Assembly: GCA_009760855.2 (NCBI GenBank)
Contig: WPIO01000129.1
Location: forward strand, 1,094,001-1,158,000
Source of the DNA: Cristatella mucedo
Lineage: Eukaryota > Bryozoa > Phylactolaemata > Cristatellidae
Length of the DNA: 64,000 bases
Direction: 5' to 3'
Part shown: positions 56,511 to 64,000 of the stretch, piece after piece
Numbering within the stretch: position 1 is the first letter of the stretch
Layout of the letters: every line of letters begins with the position of its first letter
Notes under the pieces: generated by a model
What the model was told of the DNA's origin: nothing
The model's database searches: none
What the model saw: only the letters and a program-made list of their open reading frames with translations
Position numbers and translations under genes: made by a program

Positions 56511-57756
56511 TTTGGCCTCCTGCCCTAACAAGAAGACGGTAAGTCAGGAGCCTAGCTCCTGCGCTTGCTTGATATCTTGTTCATTATATCTTGTTATCAG
56601 CGATACCTTGATATCCTAATTACCATGTTATAGTTATGGCAAAAAACCACAGCCGACCTGCTGTACCTAATATGCGTTCTTAACAGGGAGCCACTTGATC
56701 GCATCGTGATCGCATCGTGTAACGAGCGTTGAAAGCATATGCTTCCAAGTGTAGCGCGTGCCTCAGACTACTGCTACTTACTGATTATAAAACCAGCAAT
56801 TCTAAGGACAGTTTAAATCGATTATGCTGATGCAAACAGACTGGTCCTTTGCTCAATATTGTAGATGTCCGCCGTCTTTAATAGCTCTCGGTCAATTGGG
56901 GACTGTAGAGCGTGTGACAAGCACCATAGGCTCAATTACACAGCCACATCTTGCGGCTAAGCTCAAGTTCGTGCCGGCTTCTAACTTCCAAAATCTTACG
57001 AGCTCCTGGTAGCTACTCAGCAACGATTCATAGGGAAAGTTCTTACATAGATTTAAAGTCACATGGCTTGCTGCTGAGTCCAAAGAGTGTGCATGTGCAA
57101 GCTTCTGTGTGTTTTCTACTGCTTCAGTTATAACTGGGATAGATTCGAAGAGTCGGCACTCTCGTCCTAGGATTGTGGCCAACCCGCCGACCGTGCAGGA
57201 AACCCGTGAGACCCATCCGCGGGGACGTCGTTCGAGGCGAATAGTCACGGTTGCCATAAGCGGCAAAGAAGTGGTGCACTCAGTGGCTCACCAGTGAGGC
57301 GCCTGGTTGCAGCGAACGCCGTGGCTCAGCTTTGCATCAGAATCTCACCCGATCTCGCCGCATCTCGTCACTGCCGCCAACGCCGACGCTGCCCCACGGC
57401 GCCACTGGCTACAAAGAAAGAGAAGAAGAGCCGTCGAAGTAGCGTCACGCTTGACCTTGACCTCGTGGGGCTGGCCACGACCACCGGAAGGCGAGTTCGG
57501 TAAATTACGAGGAGAGTCTGTTCGCAGTATGAAAGTGTGAGGGATCAGAATACTCTAACGGAATGAAACTGAAGAAGAAATTAACCAAGTCGGATAGCTT
57601 TTCTAGTAAAACTGTAAGATCACTTCGCTTAAGAACACTCTTCTCTACTGAAGCGACCGTATTGCACCGCAGCGTGTGCTCATAGCTCCAAAACAGCACA
57701 CTCTCATCACCTTTTTGCTCAGTCGAAAAGCCAACAGTTCAATCACAACGCACAGA
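56511..57756. other. Sequence interrupting the unknown ORF family
   Basis: At 839-1215 the two flanks are contiguous, so these 1.25 kb are either an insertion here or a deletion (or spliced-out part) there. I see no terminal repeats, transposase or second copy in the window. Confidence 0.45.
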
Positions 57757-58015
57757 ACGTCTGCTTTGATGGCGGCGATGGAGCGGCCGGCAGAGGCGCT
57801 CCACATTACAACGGAGCTCATTAATCCTGAAGAGTTGCCTTGTCCTCTTTTAAAAAGTAGCAGCGAAACTCATTCGAGCGTCCGAAATTATAACCAATTT
57901 ATTAGCGCGTATTTGAAAGGTCGTGGCCACAAGTAAACAATTTATGAATGAGCATACTAACTTATTGATATATCTAGTATAACTGCACTCAAGTGACGTA
58001 AGGTCGTTCCTGATC
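57757..58015 (+). pseudogene. Unrecognised repeated ORF family, C-terminal part (copy 3)
   Basis: MAAMERPAEALHITTELINP, LPCPLLKSSSETHSSVRN and NYNQFISAYLKGRGHK-stop at 57936 match the frame ending at 1140. Its right end touches the coil1 minisatellite at 58016. Confidence 0.5.
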
Positions 58016-58732
58016 AGGAGTCTTCGTCGCGCTCGGCACCGGCGGCGGCGGAGGCGTCGTCGTCGCGCTCGGCACCGGCGGCGGCGGAGGCGTCGTCGTC
58101 GCGCTCGGCACCGGCGGCGGCGGAGGCGTCGTCGTCGCGCTCGGCATCGGCGGCGGTGGCTCTATGGCGGCGGAGCTCACAATTAACTTCTTCCAGGTCT
58201 TCTTTGGCGACGGCGACACGCTCCTCCGCTAACAGTCGATTACTTAACTCCTCGAGGCAGTGGAGCCGCAGCGTTTCAGCTCGACCCTGCAGGTCAGCAA
58301 TCTGGCGGGATTGCCTTTCGCAAACTTCTTTGCGATCTGCGAGGGCCGCCTCCAGTCCCGACCTTAACTCGGCATCCAGCTCACATTGCTGCATCAGCGA
58401 GGCAATGGTGCCTCTCTACGTGCAGCAAGGGCTGCCTCCAGGCCCGACCTAACCTCTGCACCTAGTGCACATTGCTGAATCAGAGAGGCAATAATGGCCC
58501 TCTGAGCGGCGTAAATCTTTTGCTCCTTGGCCCTATCAAGGTCAGCGTTAGCCGCCGCTCGCTCGAGGCGGCTCGCCTGTCGCGCTAGCGCTTCCGCTGC
58601 AGCGCGTGCCTCACGGGCAGCTTCTAGCATGCCGGCATTGGTGTCTCCTGCGGCTGCCGAAGCAACGGTGTCGCCGTGATCCTCGGCGTTGGTATCTGTT
58701 GAAGCTCCAGCTTCACGCAGCTGCACGGACAT
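58014..58732 (-). pseudogene. Coil1 gene with four repeat units
   Basis: The start at 58732 reads MSVQLREAGASTDTNAEDHG. The first frame ends at 58394 after a ~90-base tandem duplication of the LMQQCALGAEVRSGLEAAL segment. The second frame (58394-58014) continues RQIADLQGRAETLRLHCLEE and RVAVAKEDLEEVNCELRR, then four AERDDDASAAAG-type units, and stops just after EDS. It is the clearest short-repeat version of the gene. Confidence 0.6.
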
Positions 58733-58764
58733 AGCTAAAATATGTCAAACTAGGACACTCTGCA

Positions 58765-58951
58765 GGGCAGCTGCAGCTCGCTCGAGGCGGCTTGCCTGTC
58801 GCGCCAGCGCTTCCGCTGCAGCGCGCGCCTCACGGGCTGCTTCCATTATTTCGGCAATGGTGTCTTCTGCATCAGCCGAAATGACGGTGTCGCCGCAATC
58901 CTTGGCAGCGGTATATCTTGAAGCTGAAGCTTAACGCAGCTGCACGGACAT
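58765..58951 (-). pseudogene. Second coil1 N-terminus, tandem fragment
   Basis: Starting at 58951 it reads MSVQLR-stop-ASASRYT, then EAAREARAAAEALARQASRL. It lies immediately upstream of the coil1 at 58014-58732, so the 5' part of the gene is tandemly duplicated. Confidence 0.55.
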
Positions 58952-59660
58952 AGCCAAAATATGTCAAACTAGGACACGTAGCCGCTCTCGGACTAACCTT
59001 GCGAATAAGCGATTAAATACATTTCGCTAGCTACAACGCGAAGCCCCAACTGCACGCTTCGAGTCATCCTTTGCCTGCGAAAGCTGCGATAGTGACAATG
59101 TCTGCAATTGCGACGCGAAATCAATTGCTGCCAGTTGTTGCTCTTTTGTGCTAGTCAAGAAGCCGATAGAGTTCACGTGACGTGATCAAATAAAGTATTC
59201 CATGCAAAATATGCAGCGCGTACGTAGGCACGCAACGTAGCAGGGTGAGCGACGAGGTAAGGGGTGATAACTGAAGAGCTAACTCTCAGCACGCTCCTAT
59301 TGCTAACACTACGAAAACAATTTTTATTTTTTGCCATCGGTTACAAAGAGTATTTTTTCTGATCGATTATTCCTAAAGTTAGCATTAAAGTACTGAATTA
59401 TACAGAGATCTTGATTCCATCGTGCCTGAACAATGAGCGAATAAAATTGTCTTGTTTTTATTGTTAAGCACGCTGCGGTTGTCAGTTTTGCACTGATAAC
59501 AAGCGCCATGCCTCTGCCAGAACTGCTATTGGCTAATAAGACGACATGCTACAGAGTAATGCCCGCATGTACGTTTAGCAGTACAGTCGCATCACTTTAT
59601 TTTAACTTCACTGCCGTGTTACATAGAAGTAAGGAATAGCTGTGTCTGATTGACGTGGCA
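58952..59660 (-). promoter_or_regulatory. Spacer/promoter block between coil2 and coil1 (58-60 kb copy)
   Basis: It has CGCTCTCGGACTAACCTTGC, GCGATTAAATACATTTCGCT, GCGAAAGCTGCGATAGTGAC, GTGATAACTGAAGAG and GACGTGGCATCAAGACCTTC, all shared with 49751-50460. The TATA-like element is weaker (GTATTTAATCGC on the minus strand). Confidence 0.4.
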
Positions 59661-60343
59661 TCAAGACCTTCCTTGCACCAAGCAGAATCATTTTGATACG
59701 AGAGTGGGAAAAACGGAACCAGACAAAGGATGAAAAGTAGTCCGCGACTCGGCGTCTGAAAAAATGCGCGAGGCCTATGTAGTCAGCTTCGGCATGTCTG
59801 ACGGTTCGCTAGATGTGACCCCGGAAACCTTGATTCAAACACGAACATTGCAAGGAAGGTCTTGAAAGTCAAGTGAATTGTACGTGTCCTCTAAATGAAA
59901 TGTCTTGCCGTGGGCAATGTGCAAATTAACTTTTAAGTTGACAGATTTCTAGTATTTTTAAATAAAAGTATCACCTTATCGGCGCAGTTAATTCTGTACG
60001 TCCTTAAAGTCCTCTTCGGCCACCATGGTGCGCTCCATACCGAGAAGTCACAAATACAGATGATGTAAGTAGTGAGACCATTCGCTTGCCCTTTATAGTT
60101 CGACGACTCGACGGTTCAAGTCACCAATTTGGCTTAATTGCCGATAGCACAGCATAATCTTGGAACTCATCTGCTCCGCGCTTCTTCTAGTTACCACAGT
60201 AGCCAGGCAGACGTGTCCTGCAGGGTGGCAATCGTATGCTGCTAGTCCTCAGAGCCGCCAAGGTCAGTTTGAGCCATCGCTCGCTCGTGGCGGGTCGCTA
60301 GCGTTTCAGTGCCAGCCAGTGCGAGGCGCGGGGGCCGCCCAAA
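59661..60343 (-). pseudogene. Coil2 gene, copy 4
   Basis: Minus-strand coding as in copy 3: QIGDLNRRVVEL, MVAEEDFKDVQN and a tail with IHLTFKTFLAMFVFESRF. It joins the integrase directly near 60343, at a different point from copies 1 and 3. Confidence 0.55.
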
Positions 60344-61116
60344 GCCCTAATTTTAAAATGATTGGCCAAGCTCCTTATTGGATCAGCAGCTTGTCTTCTT
60401 TACTTATCATCTCCATCACCTCGTTCTAGTTCCTGGTTCTATCCAATAGTAGTTTCAAGTTCTAATTATTTTTCATCTTTTCCTACTTGCTTATGATTTT
60501 TTTGTTTCAAAATTTTAATTTTTTTCCTTATTAATAGCTTTAGCTGGTTCTTCTTCTACAGCTATAGCAACATTATTATTCAAGTAATTTATCGTTTGCT
60601 AAATTTCTACCCGTTCTCTGTTTCTTTCTGGTGTCCATTCTTCCACTCAGACCCTCTAATCCTTTTTCATATTGAGCAATAAAAGGTCTTTCTGCTATAG
60701 TTCTGTTCGTTTTTTTAACTATTGCAGCATTATTATTACTTGTTGTTTATATAGTGCGTACTCCGCCCACGTCTCTCCATCTTTTTCATAAACTCACCTT
60801 GAAACTGTGACCCTGGATCTACTGTTATCTTCTTTGGCTATTCTAATGAACCTTTCGAATGCATGACAGTTGTTGCTTTAGCTACTTCTTTTGATAATTT
60901 GCCTTTCAGTGCTCTAGTGTCTTTATGTCTACTAGCCACATCAGTCACACTTAATGCATATTCATGCCCAGAGTCAGTTGGCATATATAATATGTAAGCT
61001 TGATGATTGTCATTAGATGTAGCAACCTTAAAGCAGCCACTAGGAATATCTTTTGGTCTAGGCTTGAATGTTTGGCTAATATCAGACTCTGGATCATACT
61101 TTCCTTCTTTTTTCTC
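60344..61116 (-). pseudogene. rve-type integrase, copy 4
   Basis: Minus strand: YDPESDISQTFKPRPKDIP, GHEYALSVTDVASRHKD (first Asp kept), KLSKEVAKATTVM, then a stop, KKITVDPGSQFQG (second Asp kept) and KKMERRGR. Past a short broken stretch come FIAQYEKGLEGLSG and RTGRNLANDKLLE in shifted frames, then LELETTIG and DPIRSLANHFKI. The final ~90 bases are replaced by coil2. Confidence 0.7.
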
Positions 61117-61642
61117 TGTTAATGTTAGGAATGATATAATATAGTAATGGAGCTATTTTTTCAAATGTGAAAAGAGAAAACTATTAAAGAATGTCTTTTT
61201 GGATGGTTGTCCGTCGTGTAAAAGAGAAATCACAAGATCATAACAACCATTTAAAGTTTGATGTGATATTTGTGATCTTGATGGCACTGAAAAGGGTTCA
61301 ATATTGTATTTGTTTGTCTATATTGTCACTATTGTAAAAATGGTTACTAGATCTTTACCATGTAAGAAATATTCTCTAGGAAAAATACATTTGAAAGAGT
61401 TACGTCCAGAAGTGATTTCTTATCATAGATGTATTGATCATGAGGCAGAACTTGTTATCGTACAATTATTTCATCATTCGAAGGAAAGAGATTCACAGGA
61501 AGAGTAAAAGAGTTAGCCACTCTTTTACTCTGTATTTCTCAAGTGGTGAAAATTTATTCCTAAATTTGATCTGTAAATATCAAAATTATCAATGAAATAA
61601 TAGTCCCTTTGTAGTCGTAAAAAGAACGCATAATATATTTAA
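61117..61642 (-). pseudogene. AT-rich virus-like coding remnant upstream of integrase copy 4
   Basis: It is colinear with 51791-52330. It carries KRVANSFTLPVNLFPSND and, downstream, VPSRSQISHQTL. It is interrupted at 61643 by the hAT element; the sequence just before (AATGAAATAATAGTCCCTTT) continues uninterrupted in the 52.3 kb copy. Confidence 0.4.
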
Positions 61643-64000
61643 AGCGGGGGTGTCCAACACGTGGCCCGCGGGCCACAACCCGGCCCGCCGAGGTCTTCTA
61701 TGCGGCCCGCAACGTTATCCCAAAAATATTTCTCGCTCCATGTTTTTCGTTAATTTTTAATCATTACAAACGGCGATATAAGGCGCTGTGATGTACTTCA
61801 CGCGCGGGTGAAGCGTGAAGGTGTCCGAATGGCTATTTTCGCGTGAAGGTAAAAAAATCCATTTATTTTGCTAGCCTTCATGTGAACATTTTGGCGTGAA
61901 GGGGTAATATATTTGCGCTACAGCGGTGCCATCACGATCACATTTATAACGCTTCCACAAGCGGAATTAACTGTTTCACACTTTGGATAGAAAAAAAGAG
62001 CCGTTTCTCAGCTGCTGCTGCACGAACTGGAGTCAGTCAGGTAGGTTTTTCAAAAAACGCATATTGCTCAACCTACTTACTAATACTAAAATATTGCTGT
62101 GATAAAATAAAAATTAATAAATTCGTAACTGATCTGTTTTTGTATTTCACAGAGAAAAATGGCGGCGAATGTGAATACTAGCAAAAAACGAAAAATTGAC
62201 GCAGAAGGAAGACTTTTCAAAGCCTCTTGGACTGTAGACTATTTTTTAATGGAACGCTTCGGTAGGATAATGTGCCTAATATGCCAAGAAACAATTGCCG
62301 CTGCAAAGGAGTACCATGTTAAGCGACATTCTTCAACAAAGCATGGCGAAAGGTACAACATCCTGACTGGTCAACTTCGAATATATCGCGTGAACTCGTT
62401 GAAAAGAGCGTCATCGGACAGCAGTCATTGTTTACAGCAGTCAGCAACAAGTCTGACGCTTCAATCAAAGTAAGTTTTTTAATAGCTGAAGCTATAGCTA
62501 AGTGGGGGAAAGCATTTTCCTATGGTGAATTTGTTAAGGAATGCCTCAGGCTGTTTACTGGTGTGGTCTGTCCAGAAAAGAAGTCAGAAGTCGAGAAAGT
62601 CAGTCTTTCTCATCAAACGGTTGCGAGAAGAGTTGACGAACTCGCATCCAACATAGAAGAAAGTCTCACTAAAAGATTTGCTGAATGCGAATTTTATTCT
62701 CTTACGCTCGACGAAAGCACGGACAATAGCGATACGGCTCAACTGTCGGTGTTTGTACGCGGAGTAACGGGAAAGTTTGTCATTATCGAAGAACTGTTTG
62801 ACATATGCTCAATGAAAGGCACTACAACGAGGAGGAATATTTTGGATCAGGTCAAGAGGGTCCTCACAAAATGTAATCTTCCTGAAACTAAATTGATTGG
62901 TGTAACCACAGACGGAGCCCCTTCAATGACAGGTAGACACAATGGATTTGTATCTTTAATGGTAAAATTACTACCTCACAAAATTGTCAGTCATCACTGC
63001 ATCATCCACCAAGAACAGCTATGTGCAAAGGTCTTGAGCATGCAACATGTAATGGACAATGTAGTTTCAACAGTCAATGTGATAAGGTCTCGTCCGCTAA
63101 ACTACAGACAATTTTCAGGCTTTCCTTGAAGAGTTGGGATCAGATCATTGTGATGTTTTTATTTCTGCCAAGTCCGTTGGCTAAGTAGGGCAAACACGTT
63201 AGCCAGGTTTTGGTCACTTCGGGACAAAACAAAAATATTTATGACAGAAAAGGGAAAAGATGTTGGCTTCCTCGATGACCAGCAGTGGTTGAATGACTTG
63301 GCTTTTTTGGTGGACATGACCAATCATCTTGCAGATCTTAATGTCAAACTCCAAGGTAAGGATCAACGGTTCCATAAAATGTATGAGTGTGTTGTCGCGT
63401 TTGTGCAAAAGCTGAAACTTTTCCGGAAACACTTAGATCAGAAGAACTGTTACATTTCACAACACTAGCAACAAGATCACCTGAAACGCTGGCTCATTAG
63501 AAGTACTCCACTCTTGTTAGCAAACTTGTTGATGATTTCGAAGAGAAGTTTCAGGATTTTCAACAACATGCGAATGACATGAACATTAATCCATTTAATA
63601 TCGATCCCTCTGATGGACCTGATGAATTTCAACTCGAACTAATCGACATTCATAATGCCAGCAATTTAAAAACTGCTTATGATCAGCATGACCTTGTTAA
63701 CTTTTTCAAGCAGTATGTTTCATCAGAGTCTTTTCCTAACCTAGCCAAACATGCTCACAGGTATATTGCACTTTTTGGCAGCACATATTGCTGTGAACAG
63801 CTTTTTACCAGACTGAAAAATGTAAAAACAAAGACTCGATCCGTTCTCACAGATGAACATTTATAAGGAATCCTTAGAATTGCCACATCCACTTTTGCAG
63901 CAGATGTCGACTTTTTATGCGAACAGAAACAATGCCAATTATCTCATTGATACCTGCAGTGCAGAAGACATTGAATACCTGTGGCATTTAATTAATCCGA
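61643..64000 (+). mobile_element. hAT-superfamily DNA transposon (3' end outside window)
   Basis: The left end GGGGGTGTCCAACACGTGG with the palindrome GTGGCCCGCGGGCCAC (61661-61676) is typical of Charlie-like hAT termini. It encloses a transposase gene starting at 62159. The right end and 8-bp target duplication lie beyond the window. Confidence 0.8.
62159..63866 (+). pseudogene. hAT transposase (GTF2IRD2/ZBED-like), decayed
   Basis: ATG at 62159 opens MAANVNTSKKRKIDAEGRLF with a BED-type zinc finger (CLICQETI ... HVKRHSSTKH). A frameshift near 62440 leads to the frame 62428-63129 with the first catalytic region YSLTLDESTDNSDT and GVTTDGAPSMTGRHNGF. Another break near 63129-63240 precedes MTEKGKDVGFLDDQQWLNDL. 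Then 63579-63866 holds the C-terminal dimerisation domain (CEQLFTRLKNVKTK, RSVLTDEHL-stop). A residual frame (GILRIATSTFAADVDFLC) continues past the stop. At least three frame breaks make it inactive. Confidence 0.85.

Overview
This is eukaryotic, almost certainly invertebrate animal, DNA: 64 kb made mostly of old, nested mobile elements. I see no intact single-copy host gene. The evidence is non-LTR retrotransposons of CR1/L2-like and R2-like type, a tRNA-derived SINE, a hAT transposon, microsatellites, a candidate GT-AG intron, and no bacterial-style gene packing. The species cannot be named from the sequence. All assignments are read from translations by eye; no database search was possible.

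The dominant component is several decayed copies of an AT-rich Polinton/Maverick-like (virus-like) element. Its recognisable genes are a protein-primed family B DNA polymerase (minus strand, about 5.1-6.6 kb, with a core-deleted copy at 45.3-45.8 kb), an rve-type integrase (8.0-9.55, 13.97-14.83, 51.34-51.79 and 60.34-61.12 kb), capsid-like fragments, two fibre-like proteins and small acidic or Cys-containing proteins. Copies lie at 0.07-0.84, 3.0-7.39, 7.4-9.65, 9.7-14.94, 43.67-46.5, 51.34-52.4 and 60.34-61.64 kb.

These are repeatedly joined to a second, GC-rich component: a pair of related coiled-coil genes (here coil1 and coil2) separated by a conserved spacer or promoter block. Reading with the genes, the recurrent order is integrase, coil2, spacer, coil1, and in one copy then the polymerase/fibre block. 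Coil1 carries a C-terminal minisatellite encoding short acidic/alanine repeats. The array is 2 units long at 7.3 kb, 4 units at 58.0 kb and about 62 units (2.7 kb) at 46.6-49.3 kb. I do not recognise coil1 or coil2.

Layout: 0-0.84 kb fibre gene remnant with a LINE tail; 0.84-1.2 kb unknown ORF family; 1.3-2.8 kb satellite; 3.0-7.4 kb polymerase/fibre block; 7.4-15.7 kb tandem capsid/integrase copies carrying LINE A; 15.7-18.05 kb LINE B; 18.1-20.0 kb inverted coil1 copies; 20.25-21.8 kb second satellite copy; 22-28 kb repeats and microsatellites; 28.4-29.2 kb LINE A 3' part; 29.5 kb SINE; 31.9-33.15 kb LINE A fragment; 33.45-35.7 kb R2-like LINE; 36-40 kb SINEs and repetitive DNA; 40.3-41.75 kb LINE B fragment; 42.4-43.5 kb coil1; 43.7-52.4 kb the largest composite element; 52.4-57.9 kb SINE, LINE tail, a possible Tigger-like end and an unknown ORF family; 58-61.6 kb another composite copy; 61.64 kb to the end, a hAT transposon running off the window.
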